From contig NZ_LMJA01000001.1 in the NCBI RefSeq assembly GCF_001428895.1, positions 516,599 to 578,513 on the forward strand: DNA of 61,915 bases, given 5' to 3'. The stretch is from Mycobacterium sp. Root265 (lineage in GTDB: Bacteria > Actinomycetota > Actinomycetes > Mycobacteriales > Mycobacteriaceae). Positions 1 through 8,424 of the stretch are shown in pieces. The position numbers and the translations under genes were made by a program. Under the pieces are notes generated by a model. That model was not told the origin of the DNA. It saw only the letters and a program-made list of their open reading frames with translations, and ran no database searches. Each line of letters begins with the position of its first letter. The stretch's first letter is position 1.

Positions 1-24
1 GACGGCACCGCCTGAGAGTCCATC

Positions 25-1251
25 ATGCTCAGCCGTTGCATAGGCATCGACACCGATGTTTTCGCCACCGAGCATTGGGGGCAAAAGCCGCTGCTGAGCC
101 GCTCCGGTGCGCTACCCCGCGATTTCTGCGACCTGTTGTCACCCGAGATGGTCGACGAGCTCATCGCAGAGCGCGGGGTACGCGCGCCGTTCATCCGGTT
201 GGCCAAGGAAGGCCAGGTCCTCGCCAAGGACTGCTACCTCGGGCCGGCCGGCTTCGGCGCGGAAATCGCCGACCAGGTCGACTCGGCCAAGGTACTCGAC
301 CAGCTCGGTTCGGGCGCCACCGTCGTTCTCCAAGGGCTGCACCGGCTCTGGCCGCCGCTGATCGACTTCGTCCGCGACGCTGTCGACGACATCGGCCATC
401 CCGTCCAGGCAAATGCCTACATCACGCCACCGGGCAACCGCGGCTTCGACTTCCACTACGACGTCCATGACGTGTTCGTTCTCCAGGTTTCGGGCACCAA
501 GCGGTGGATCGTGCACGAGCCTGTGCACCGTCATCCGCTGCCCTCGCAGCCGTGGACCGATCACCGCGACCAGATCGCCCAGCGGGTCACCGGCGATCCG
601 GTCATCGACGTCGAACTGTCCGAAGGCGACGCGCTCTACCTGCCACGCGGGTGGGTGCACGCGGCGCAAGCGTTGGACACGACATCGATTCACCTGACGA
701 TCGGCGTGGCGACGACGACGGGCTTCGATATCGCACGCGCGGTACTCGACCAACTCGGCGCTGTCGAGGAGTTCCGGGCGCCGCTCCCCCTGGGTATCAA
801 CCCGGCCGACAACGACGAAGTAGCGGCAACCGCCACCAAAGTCATCGCCCAGATCGTCGACCACCTCCGCGACAACGCGGAGATGCTGAGCACCACCGCC
901 GCCGAGCGGTTGATCACCAAATACGGGTCACAGACTCGCGCCGAGGCGGTTCGTCCACTCGCGGTGTTGCGCGCCGCTGAGCAGGCCGACCGGGTGCGAG
1001 TTCGATGGCGCCGCGGCATGATCGCCACTATCACCGAGGAACCCGACGGCCGGGTGGCTCTGAGCTTGGCGGACAAGACCATACGATTCCCCGCTGTGTG
1101 CCTGGCCGCGTTGCAGGAACTCAGCAGTGGCAGGAACGCCGAGGCAGCGGCACTCACCGGCATGGACGCCGCCGATGGCACGGTGCTGATTCGACGACTA
1201 CTTCGCGAAGGCGTGCTGGTGCCCTCCCCTGCCCAGCAGGGCCATGCCTAG
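25..1251 (+). CDS. JmjC-type cupin oxygenase (ribosomal-oxygenase-like)
   Basis: This 408-residue protein resembles the cupin/JmjC 2-oxoglutarate Fe(II) oxygenases (YcfD/RoxA, MINA53, NO66 class) that hydroxylate ribosomal proteins. The iron site is visible: H144-x-D146 within FDFHYDVHDVFVLQVSG, followed by the KRW motif, and the distal histidine H212 in LPRGWVHAA. The C-terminal 150 residues would form the helical dimerisation and winged-helix part of the family. The substrate cannot be read from sequence. The first 15 bases of the window (Asp-Gly-Thr-Ala-stop in frame 1) could be the tail of an upstream gene, so this may be the second gene of an operon. The next gene starts 9 bases after the stop. 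Confidence 0.82.
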   Translation: MLSRCIGIDTDVFATEHWGQKPLLSRSGALPRDFCDLLSPEMVDELIAERGVRAPFIRLAKEGQVLAKDCYLGPAGFGAEIADQVDSAKVLDQLGSGATVVLQGLHRLWPPLIDFVRDAVDDIGHPVQANAYITPPGNRGFDFHYDVHDVFVLQVSGTKRWIVHEPVHRHPLPSQPWTDHRDQIAQRVTGDPVIDVELSEGDALYLPRGWVHAAQALDTTSIHLTIGVATTTGFDIARAVLDQLGAVEEFRAPLPLGINPADNDEVAATATKVIAQIVDHLRDNAEMLSTTAAERLITKYGSQTRAEAVRPLAVLRAAEQADRVRVRWRRGMIATITEEPDGRVALSLADKTIRFPAVCLAALQELSSGRNAEAAALTGMDAADGTVLIRRLLREGVLVPSPAQQGHA

Positions 1252-1260
1252 GCTGAGCCG

Positions 1261-2145
1261 GTGACGCCTGCAAAACGCCCGCCATGCAGCGATCAGTCCC
1301 TGGCTCGCCACGAGCCGATGTACGGCACCGCCTCGGCGGGCGCGTCCTGGCTGCTGCTCGAACTGGAAGGTGGTTGGGGTCCGTCGGCCTTCCTGCAGTC
1401 ACCCGGCTCTATCGACCCCACTTTGGGGCGTGCCATCGTGCGCCGTGCCGAATCGGCGGGGATGCGCATCGCCGCAATCCGGCGACACGGCCGCCGGTCC
1501 TCGAGCCCGCGATGGCGGTGGTTTGTGGCGAAGTCCGCGGTCGGCGATCACGCTCTTTTTCACGGCGAGGTCAGTGACGCACGCGACTACCTGGACCTCG
1601 ATCTCGACGGCGGCGACGGCATCCGGTCAGAAGACCCGATCGTGGCTGTCTGCGCGCACGGCAAACACGATCAGTGCTGCGCGGTGCGCGGCCGGGTTGC
1701 CGCAGCCGCCATCGCCGAGTCATATCCCGAAATCGTCTGGGAGTGTTCCCATTTGGGTGGCGATCGGTTTGCCGCAACCATGCTGATCCTGCCGGAGGGT
1801 CTCTGCTATGGCCGGGCCGACAGCACCGACGCTGCCGAATTCGTACGGCTGTACTTCGACGGTAGACTCGACGACCAGTACCTGCGCGGTCGCACCTCGG
1901 TCCCCCACACCGTGCAGGCCGCACAACATTTCGCCCGCGAAGCCTATGGCGACGACCGGATCGACGCGTTCACCCCGGTCACCGTCGACGCTGACGATGG
2001 AGTGGTCCGGGTTGTCCTGGCTGCCGACACGGGCGCGGTCGAAGTCCTGTTGGACGAAGCAAAGTCCGAACCGCTGTTCTCGCAGTGCCGGGCGACGACG
2101 GCAGGTCCGGTCCGGACGTACAGTCTTCGATCGATCAGCATGTGA
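1261..2145 (+). CDS. Sucrase/ferredoxin-like family protein
   Basis: The 294-residue product belongs to the sucraseferredoxin-like family (thioredoxin-fold, [2Fe-2S] ferredoxin-like). Typical family landmarks are the cysteine cluster in VCAHGKHDQCCAVRG (C131, C139, C140) and C162 in VWECSHLGGDRFA, then a PEGLCYGR segment. The start is a GTG 9 bases after the preceding stop, which suggests co-transcription with the JmjC gene. The family's biochemical role is not established, and no specific electron partner is visible nearby. Confidence 0.8.
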   Translation: MTPAKRPPCSDQSLARHEPMYGTASAGASWLLLELEGGWGPSAFLQSPGSIDPTLGRAIVRRAESAGMRIAAIRRHGRRSSSPRWRWFVAKSAVGDHALFHGEVSDARDYLDLDLDGGDGIRSEDPIVAVCAHGKHDQCCAVRGRVAAAAIAESYPEIVWECSHLGGDRFAATMLILPEGLCYGRADSTDAAEFVRLYFDGRLDDQYLRGRTSVPHTVQAAQHFAREAYGDDRIDAFTPVTVDADDGVVRVVLAADTGAVEVLLDEAKSEPLFSQCRATTAGPVRTYSLRSISM

Positions 2146-2196
2146 TGCTGGAAGAAACAGTCCCTGCGCCAGCCAACTGAACGGAGCACTGCGGCC

Positions 2197-3342
2197 ATGC
2201 CGGCCACCATCACCACCCCGATCTCGATGGACCTGTTGCGCGGCGCGTGCGAACTCGAGCCGACAGCGCACGGTCTGCTTCCACACCGGTTGCCCGGCTG
2301 GGCTCGTGCGCAATGCGCGGACCCCCAGCTGGCGATGGCCGAATCCCAGCCCGCTGGTTGCCGTTTGGTGTTTCGGACCCGGTCGACAGTGTTGGAGCTC
2401 GATGCGCTGCGCACCCGTCCGGCCTACCGCGGCCTCCCGATGCGCCCCGATGGCGTCTACGACCTGCTGATCGACGGCCGGCTCGCAGCGCAGGCCGGCC
2501 TGACCGGCGGCAACGTCCTGATGAAGGACGCCGCCACCGGTACCGAGGAACTGCTGCCCGGCGCACCCGGCACCATCCGCTTCGCCGATCTCCCCGATCG
2601 CCACAAGACCGTCGAGATCTGGCTGCCCCACAACGAAACCACCGAACTGATCGCCCTGCGGAGCGACCACCCGGTGGAACCCTGCCCCATCACCCGGCCC
2701 ATCTGGCTGCATCACGGCAGTTCCATCAGCCACGGCTCCAACGCGCTTCACCCCACCGGTACCTGGCCCGCACTGGCCGCCGCCGGCGCCGACGTCGAAC
2801 TGATCAACCTCGGCATGGGCGGCGCGGCCCTGCTGGATCCATTCACCGCACGCACAATGCGCGATACTCCGGCTGAACTGATCAGCATCAAGATCGGTAT
2901 CAACGTGGTCAACGCCGACCTGATGCGCCTGCGCGGCTTCGGGCCGGCCGTTCACGGATTCCTGGACACCATCCGGGATGGCCACCCGACGACTCCGATC
3001 GTCGTCGTATCCGCCGTGTACTGCCCCATCCACGAAGATACCCCGGGACCGCTTGCCCCCGATTTCAGCAGCGGCACAATGGCATTCGTCGCAACCGGTG
3101 ATCCTGCGGAGACCGCGGCGGGCAAACTCACCCTGGCCGTCACCCGTCGCGAGCTCGCGGCCATCGTGCATCAACGGTCGGCCGGCGACCCGCACATCCA
3201 CTACGTCGACGGATTGACGCTGTACGGACCCGACGACTTCGCCGAATTCCCGCTCGCCGACAAACTGCATCCCGGCCCACAAGCTCATGAGCGGATCGGC
3301 CGGCGGTTCGCAGCACACGTACGCGCCAGAACCAGGCCGTGA
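2197..3342 (+). CDS. SGNH/GDSL-family hydrolase
   Basis: The 381-residue protein has an N-terminal beta-sandwich-like region (about residues 1-165) followed by an SGNH hydrolase domain. Block I is GSSISHG with probable nucleophile S176, block II is GMGGAALLDP, block III is KIGINVVN, and the C-terminal ADKLHPGPQAHERIG carries the Asp-x2-His dyad. It is probably an esterase acting on acylated carbohydrate or lipid, but the substrate is unknown. No signal peptide is seen, so it should be cytoplasmic. It lies 51 bases after the sucrase-like gene and converges with the mmpL gene, the stop codons being 1 base apart. Confidence 0.82.
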   Translation: MPATITTPISMDLLRGACELEPTAHGLLPHRLPGWARAQCADPQLAMAESQPAGCRLVFRTRSTVLELDALRTRPAYRGLPMRPDGVYDLLIDGRLAAQAGLTGGNVLMKDAATGTEELLPGAPGTIRFADLPDRHKTVEIWLPHNETTELIALRSDHPVEPCPITRPIWLHHGSSISHGSNALHPTGTWPALAAAGADVELINLGMGGAALLDPFTARTMRDTPAELISIKIGINVVNADLMRLRGFGPAVHGFLDTIRDGHPTTPIVVVSAVYCPIHEDTPGPLAPDFSSGTMAFVATGDPAETAAGKLTLAVTRRELAAIVHQRSAGDPHIHYVDGLTLYGPDDFAEFPLADKLHPGPQAHERIGRRFAAHVRARTRP

Positions 3343-3343
3343 T

Positions 3344-6250
3344 TCAGGCCGGATCGTGTCCGTCGGTCTCCGGCGGTTCGGCCTCCAGCAGTCGCCGAAC
3401 GACGGCGCGATTGCCGTAGGGCTGCAGCATCCGACTCGCGGGTCGCGGCCGGATGTTCAGTGGCCACCAGAACCAGCGGCCCAGCATCGCCGCGATGGAC
3501 GGCGTCATGAACGACCGCACGATCAATGTGTCGAACACCAGGCCCAGTGCGATCGTGGTGCCGATCTGACCCAGGACGATCAGATCGCTGAACGCGAACG
3601 ACGCCATGGTGGCGGCGAACACCAGCCCGGCGGCCGTGACGACCGCTCCGGTGCCGCCCATGGCGCGGATGATGCCCGTATTCAGTCCGGCGCCGACCTC
3701 CTCCTTGAACCGGGAGATCAACAGCAGGTTGTAGTCCGCCCCCACCGCGAGCAACAAGATGATCGCCAGCGCCGGGACGATCCAGTAGAGCTCGATGCCC
3801 AAGATGTACTGCCACAGCAGAACCGAGAGCCCCAGCGACGCCCCGAGCGACAACACGACGGTGCCGACGATCACCACGGCGGCAACCGCGCTGCGGGTGA
3901 TGAAGACCATGATGAGCAGGATCAAGGCGATCGCCGCCAGCGCGACGATCATCAGGTCGTACGTCGAACCCTCCTGCACGTCCTTGTATGTCGAAGCGGT
4001 GCCCGCCACATAGATCTTGGCATCTGACAGCGGTGTCGCCTTCAAGGCATCGAACGCGGAATTCCGCAACGCATCGATGTGTGAAATACCCTCCGGCGTA
4101 GCGGGAGTGCCCTCGTGTGTGATGGTCATGCGCGCGGCCTTGCCATCCGGCGACATGAACAGTTTGAGGCCACGCTTGAAGTCGGCGTTGTCGAACGCCT
4201 CCGGCGGCAGGTAGAACGAATCGTCGTTCTTTGCGTCGTCGAACGCCTTGCCCAGTGCCGTCGCGTTCTCCAACGCCTCCTGACTCTGCGTGTTGGTGCC
4301 GCCGGTGGTGGCGTAATTCGATTGCAGCAGATCCCGATTGGCCTCCTGCACCTCGATCTGCGGTGGGATCAGGGATACCAGTTGCGGCTGCAGGGCGTTG
4401 AGCTTGTCCAGGCTGGCCGTGATCGTGCCGAACTGGTCGGCGAGTTGGGAGATGCCGTCGAGTGAGTCGAACACCGACCTGAGCGCCGCGCACGACGGTA
4501 TGTCGAAGCAGTGCGGTTCCCAGTAGAAGTAGTTGCGCAGGGGCCGGAAGAAGTCGTCGAAGTTGGCGAGGTTGTCCCGCACCTCGTTGATGGTCTCGAC
4601 GGTTTCGTGGAACGCCTGGACCTGTTCGTCGGTGGCGGCGGCGCTGGCCTGCTGGAGTCTGAGCTGCTGTTCGAGGATGTTGATGGACCTACTGGTCTGG
4701 TCCACCTGACTCAGGATGTCGCGGGCCCGATCCTCCTGATAGCTCAGGTTCATGATCTGACCGGCACTCTGCGCGCTGATCTGAAAGGGTATGGAGCTGT
4801 GCGTGATCGGTGTGCCCAGCGGGCGCGTGATGGACTGCACCAGGGCGATGCCCGGGGTGTGCAGCACGGCCTTGGCCACGCGCTCCAGAATCAGCATGTC
4901 TGCGGGGTTACGCATGTCGTGGTCGGACTCGAGCATCAGAAGTTCCGGATTGAGCCGGGCCTCGGAGAAGTGCCGTTCCGCCGCCGCATAACCGACGTTG
5001 GCCGGTGCGGTGTCGGGAAGATACGGCCGCCCGTCGTAGCTGATCTTGAGCCCCGGTAGCGCCAGAACGCCGATGGCGGCGATCGCCAGCGAGACGACCA
5101 GGATGGGGCCGGGCCACCGCACGATCGACGTGCCGATGCGGCGCCATCCGGTGGCGCGCACCTTGCGCTTGGGTTCCAGCAGGCCGAACCGACCGCAGAT
5201 CACCAGCACGGCGGGCCCGAGCGTCAGCGCCGCCACCAATGTCACCAGGACGCCCAATGCGGCAGGCACACCCAGGGTTTGGAAGTACGGCAGGCGGGTG
5301 AAGTACAGACATGCCACTGCGCCGACGATGGTCAGGCCCGAACCGACGATGACGTGCACGGTCCCGCGGAACATGTCGTAGTAGGCCGCTTCGCGCTCCA
5401 GCCCCCGCGAACGAGCTTCCTGGTAGCGGCCGACCACGAAGATGGCGTAGTCGGTGCCTGCGGCAATCGCCAACAGCGTCAACAGATTCGTGGCGTAGGT
5501 GGACAGACCGATCACACCCTCGTGGGCGAGCGTCGCGACCACGCCGCGGGCCGCCATCAGCTCGACGGCCACCACCACGAGCATGATGAGCATGGTCACG
5601 ATCGAGCGGTAGACGACGAGCAGCATCAGGGCGATGACCGCGAAGGTGATCGCGGTGACCATGTGGGTGCCCTCGTTGCCCACCTCGAAGTTGTCGGTGA
5701 TCAGCGGCGCGGCGCCCGTCACGTACGCCTTGACCCCCGGCGGTGCGGGCGTCTCCTGCACGATGTTGCGGATGCTGTCCACGGATTCGTTGGACAGCGC
5801 CTCACCCTGATTGCCGCGCAGGTAGACCTGAACCAGGGCGGCCTTGCCGTCCTTGCTCTGCGAGCCGCCCGCCGTCAGCGGGTCTCCCCAGAAGTCCTGC
5901 ACGTGCTCGACGTGGCGGGTGTCCTCGTTGAGCTTCTTGACGAGGACGTCGTAGAAGTCGTGCGCGTCCTGGCCCAGCGGGTTGTCGCCCTCGAGCACGA
6001 TCATGGCCGCGCTGTCCGATTCGAACTCCTCGAACTTCTGCCCGATATGCCGCATTGCCATGATCGACGGCGAGTCAGATGCGTTCATCGCAACCGAACG
6101 TTCGGCGCCGACCACTTCCAACTGAGGGGAAAGCGCATTCGTCAGTACGGCGATGGCGACCCAGATCAGCAGGATCGGCAGCGCCAGCACCCGGATGAGA
6201 CGGGCCGGCCGGGAGTGCACGAGCGGGTCCTGTTCGCGATGCTCGGTCAT
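3344..6250 (-). CDS. MmpL-family RND transporter
   Basis: This 968-residue membrane protein is a mycobacterial MmpL (RND/MMPL) exporter. After a short cytoplasmic N-terminus there is one transmembrane helix (LIRVLALPILLIWVAIAVL), a large extracytoplasmic domain, a five-helix bundle, a second large loop and a C-terminal helix bundle. Characteristic motifs are GTDYAIFVVGRYQEAR in the first bundle and AVGADYNLLLISRFKEE in the second, which hold the proton-relay Asp-Tyr pairs. I chose the ATG at 6250 because it overlaps the mmpS stop by 4 bases (ATGA); an open frame continues upstream only inside mmpS. Families of this type export lipids, siderophores or drugs. The cargo here is not deducible. 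Confidence 0.93.
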   Translation of the reverse strand: MTEHREQDPLVHSRPARLIRVLALPILLIWVAIAVLTNALSPQLEVVGAERSVAMNASDSPSIMAMRHIGQKFEEFESDSAAMIVLEGDNPLGQDAHDFYDVLVKKLNEDTRHVEHVQDFWGDPLTAGGSQSKDGKAALVQVYLRGNQGEALSNESVDSIRNIVQETPAPPGVKAYVTGAAPLITDNFEVGNEGTHMVTAITFAVIALMLLVVYRSIVTMLIMLVVVAVELMAARGVVATLAHEGVIGLSTYATNLLTLLAIAAGTDYAIFVVGRYQEARSRGLEREAAYYDMFRGTVHVIVGSGLTIVGAVACLYFTRLPYFQTLGVPAALGVLVTLVAALTLGPAVLVICGRFGLLEPKRKVRATGWRRIGTSIVRWPGPILVVSLAIAAIGVLALPGLKISYDGRPYLPDTAPANVGYAAAERHFSEARLNPELLMLESDHDMRNPADMLILERVAKAVLHTPGIALVQSITRPLGTPITHSSIPFQISAQSAGQIMNLSYQEDRARDILSQVDQTSRSINILEQQLRLQQASAAATDEQVQAFHETVETINEVRDNLANFDDFFRPLRNYFYWEPHCFDIPSCAALRSVFDSLDGISQLADQFGTITASLDKLNALQPQLVSLIPPQIEVQEANRDLLQSNYATTGGTNTQSQEALENATALGKAFDDAKNDDSFYLPPEAFDNADFKRGLKLFMSPDGKAARMTITHEGTPATPEGISHIDALRNSAFDALKATPLSDAKIYVAGTASTYKDVQEGSTYDLMIVALAAIALILLIMVFITRSAVAAVVIVGTVVLSLGASLGLSVLLWQYILGIELYWIVPALAIILLLAVGADYNLLLISRFKEEVGAGLNTGIIRAMGGTGAVVTAAGLVFAATMASFAFSDLIVLGQIGTTIALGLVFDTLIVRSFMTPSIAAMLGRWFWWPLNIRPRPASRMLQPYGNRAVVRRLLEAEPPETDGHDPA

Positions 6251-6678
6251 GCCGACTTGTCCAGGCAGGCGATGTATCCGTTCACGTTGCTGGTGGACCT
6301 CTCGTCCTTGACGATGTCGTTGACGGTGATCCGGCACGTGATCGGGGTGGAGTCGCCCTGCGCGCGCAGGTCCGCGAAGAGCGTCGGGTCGTCGGTGGTC
6401 AGATTGTGTGACCACGGCAGCGGGGCGTTGTCGACGCGCTGCGGCTGAGCATGCTCGTCGAGGAAGTTGATCGTGGCCGTCGAACCGGGGCTCCCGAGGA
6501 CCTCGAAGAGGACGCGCTTCGGGTTATAACCGGTGTTCTCAAGGGAATCGGCGGCCGGTCGCGATGTCTCATCAGTCGAGCCGAAGACGCCGTGTAACCG
6601 GTACACGCTGAAAGAAACGATCGCTACGACGATCACGGCCACCAGTACCGTCCAGTGACGTTTCATCACACCGATCAT
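6247..6678 (-). CDS. MmpS-family membrane accessory protein
   Basis: The product is 143 residues, the usual MmpS length. It has one N-terminal transmembrane helix (WTVLVAVIVVAIVSFSVYRL) and a beta-rich periplasmic domain containing VLFEVLGSPGSTATINFLD and PWSHNLTTDDPTLFADLRAQG, which are typical MmpS segments. MmpS proteins assist the partner MmpL, here translationally coupled through an ATGA overlap. ATG 6678 is used; an in-frame ATG 12 bases downstream (6666) is an alternative. The divergent TetR gene and a perfect dyad between the two genes suggest drug- or lipid-responsive control of this exporter, as in other TetR-MmpS-MmpL loci. Confidence 0.9.
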   Translation of the reverse strand: MIGVMKRHWTVLVAVIVVAIVSFSVYRLHGVFGSTDETSRPAADSLENTGYNPKRVLFEVLGSPGSTATINFLDEHAQPQRVDNAPLPWSHNLTTDDPTLFADLRAQGDSTPITCRITVNDIVKDERSTSNVNGYIACLDKSA

Positions 6679-6772
6679 CTGAAACCCACCACTGAGCAGC
6701 CCCTCGACTTTGTGACGCGCAAGGCCTGCCGCCCCTCGATCGGTTGACATCCAGCGGAAGCGCGCCCAGCGA

Positions 6773-6789
6773 AACGGTACGGTACCGTT
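6773..6789. promoter_or_regulatory. Palindromic operator between mmpS and tetR
   Basis: AACGGTAC-G-GTACCGTT is a perfect dyad with 8-base arms around a single central G. It lies in the 157-base divergent gap, 47 bases before the TetR start and 95 bases before mmpS. Size and position fit an autoregulatory TetR operator. Binding is inferred, not shown. Confidence 0.65.
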
Positions 6790-6835
6790 CGGTGAGGTGC
6801 AACCGCTGAAATACCGAAGGAGACATGGAACTCTG

Positions 6836-7435
6836 ATGTCGACCCATCGCGAGTCCACCGGCGCCAAACCGCGTTGGAACGAGCGCGAGGCCGAGCTACT
6901 CGCTGTCACGCTGCGCCTTCTGCAGGAGAACGGCTACGACCGGTTGACCGTCGAAGCGGTGGCCACCGAGGCGCGCTCGAGCAAGGCGACGATGTACCGG
7001 CGGTGGCCGTCCAAGGAACGACTCGTGCTCGCCGCGTTCATCGAGGGCACCAACTGTTCAGAGGTTGCGCCGCGTACTGGGTCGTTGCGCGGGGACCTGC
7101 TCCACATCGGCACCGTGATCTGCGAGCAGTCCTCCGAGCACGCCAGCACCATGCGCGCCGTCCTCATGGAACTCGACCGCAGCCCGGAACTGGCCGAGGC
7201 GTTCGAAACCGAGTTCGTCCTCCAGCGCCGCAAGGTGTTCGACGAGGTCCTTTCCGCCGCCGTCGAACGCGGCGAGATCGACGCCGAAGTGGTCACCGGT
7301 GAGCTCCACGATCTGCTCGCCGGTTACCTGGTTTTCCGCTTCCTCGTGTCGGGACGCCCCCCGACCAGGAAAACCGTGGTGTCGCTGGTCGACGACGTGC
7401 TCATGCCCAGCCTCACCCGCAACCGAAGAAGCTGA
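6836..7435 (+). CDS. TetR-family transcriptional regulator (exporter-linked)
   Basis: This 199-residue regulator has the TetR N-terminal helix-turn-helix: LQENGYDRLTVEAVATEA followed by SSKATMYRRWPSKERL. The remaining ~130 residues form the all-helical ligand/dimer domain (TetR_C-type). The start is the ATG at 6836, preceded by GAAGGAGA at 6816-6823; an upstream in-frame GTG would lengthen it without better evidence. It is divergent from mmpS-mmpL and has a perfect dyad in front of it, so it most likely represses the exporter and itself. Confidence 0.88.
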   Translation: MSTHRESTGAKPRWNEREAELLAVTLRLLQENGYDRLTVEAVATEARSSKATMYRRWPSKERLVLAAFIEGTNCSEVAPRTGSLRGDLLHIGTVICEQSSEHASTMRAVLMELDRSPELAEAFETEFVLQRRKVFDEVLSAAVERGEIDAEVVTGELHDLLAGYLVFRFLVSGRPPTRKTVVSLVDDVLMPSLTRNRRS

Positions 7436-7451
7436 CCGGGCCTCGGACGGC

Positions 7452-7772
7452 TCAGTCCTCGACGAACCGCCGCAACCGCTGAATGGCCTGATCCCAGCTG
7501 GCAGACAGCGTCGTCAGGTAGTCGCCGGCCGCGGTGAGCGGTTGCGGCTGCACGGTCCACACGCGCTCGCGGCCATGTTTGGCGCTACTGACCACCCCCG
7601 CCGCCAGCAGTAACTCCAAGTGCTTTGTGGCGGCCTGCCTGCTCAGCGAAATACCCTGCGCCACTTGCAGAGTAGATCGCGGCCCGGTGTCGCACAGCCC
7701 GATCACGATCCGCAGCCGGTTCGGGTCGCCGAGCGCATCGAACACCGATGCCACCGCAGTGGCGGAGGTCAT
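7452..7772 (-). CDS. ArsR-family winged-helix regulator
   Basis: The 106-residue product is a small ArsR/SmtB-type repressor: FDALGDPNRLRIV at the N-terminus and the recognition helix in SLSRQAATKHLELLLAAGVV. No metal-binding cysteine motif of the CxC type is present, so it probably does not sense metals in the classical way. Its ATG (7772) overlaps the stop of the upstream SRPBCC gene (ATGA). ArsR regulators paired with AHSA1/SRPBCC proteins are common in actinobacteria. Here the partner gene comes first. Two inverted repeats upstream of the pair are likely its binding sites. Confidence 0.87.
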   Translation of the reverse strand: MTSATAVASVFDALGDPNRLRIVIGLCDTGPRSTLQVAQGISLSRQAATKHLELLLAAGVVSSAKHGRERVWTVQPQPLTAAGDYLTTLSASWDQAIQRLRRFVED

Positions 7773-8251
7773 GCGCCGGTTTCCAGGACCAGGTACTTGG
7801 CCACGAGCTGGACCTGGATGGCCCACCCTTCGCTGTTCCCCTGAAACGTCTTGTCCCGGTGCTCATCCGGCAGCGTGTCGAAGCCGGACTCCACGATCTG
7901 CAGAAGCACCCCGTCGCCGTCCTCGGTGAGCGTGAACTCCACCAAAGTGGTCAGATCCGCGAATTCGGGGCCAGGCAACGCATTCCACCGGAACGCGAAC
8001 CGGCGCTGTGGCTCGACGCTGACGATCCACAAGGTCACCGGTTCACCGACGTAGGGGCGCTGCTTCTCCGCGATCTCGTCGTCGACCGACGTCTCGGTGA
8101 TCCGCCCCGACACCTGTCCGCCCGCGACAAAGGGCCCGTCGATCTCCATGCCGAACCACGTCCCGAACTTCCGGGAATCGCTGATCGCGTCCCACACGCG
8201 AGCGATCGGTGCCTTCAGCAGCGCCTGCTTCTCGATCCGATCCGTACTCAT
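7769..8251 (-). CDS. SRPBCC/AHSA1-domain protein paired with ArsR
   Basis: The 160-residue protein has an AHSA1-like START fold: an N-terminal KQALLKAPIARVWDAISD strand/helix, a central FRWNALPG, and a C-terminal helix ending FQGNSEGWAIQVQLVAKYL. Such proteins bind hydrophobic ligands or act in stress responses; the ligand is unknown. The start is ATG 8251 with a good ribosome binding site (GGGAGG in the reverse strand of 8259-8264). That site sits in the spacer of an inverted repeat (8252-8271), so a bound repressor would cover the translation start region. It is the first gene of a two-gene operon with the ArsR gene. Confidence 0.85.
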   Translation of the reverse strand: MSTDRIEKQALLKAPIARVWDAISDSRKFGTWFGMEIDGPFVAGGQVSGRITETSVDDEIAEKQRPYVGEPVTLWIVSVEPQRRFAFRWNALPGPEFADLTTLVEFTLTEDGDGVLLQIVESGFDTLPDEHRDKTFQGNSEGWAIQVQLVAKYLVLETGA

Positions 8252-8271
8252 AGGCAACCTCCCTGTTGCCT
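8252..8271. promoter_or_regulatory. Proximal operator copy, AGGCAAC-N6-GTTGCCT
   Basis: This perfect inverted repeat has 7-base arms and a 6-base spacer immediately upstream of the SRPBCC start codon, and its spacer holds the ribosome binding site. It is the same motif as the copy 46 bases further upstream (centre to centre). It is probably an ArsR site. Confidence 0.65.
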
Positions 8272-8293
8272 TTGAGTCGAACACAGACACGCC

Positions 8294-8321
8294 AATAAGG
8301 CAACCGTTTAGTTGCCTTATT
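8294..8321. promoter_or_regulatory. Distal operator copy with 11-base arms
   Basis: AATAAGGCAAC-CGTTTA-GTTGCCTTATT is a perfect inverted repeat with 11-base arms and a 6-base spacer. It contains the same AGGCAAC-N6-GTTGCCT core as the proximal site and probably overlaps the promoter of the SRPBCC-ArsR operon. It could alternatively form an RNA hairpin if transcribed, but the repeated core favours a protein-binding site. Confidence 0.7.
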
Positions 8322-8424
8322 TCTGGACGTCCCCGGGCATGCCGACGGTTGAAGTCGTCCGGGACAGGGCATCCCGCTCTGTGCGCCCGGTCACAACGTT
8401 GTCGGCGCGGACGGGGAAGCGGCC

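Noticed and set aside
1720-3318. A 532-codon minus-strand frame opposite the SGNH hydrolase
   Set aside because: It is antisense to two supported genes and its composition is that of a codon-bias shadow.
6744-6749. TTGACA near the mmpS-tetR gap as a -35 element for the TetR gene
   Set aside because: No acceptable -10 lies 16-19 bases downstream, so I do not call a promoter from it.
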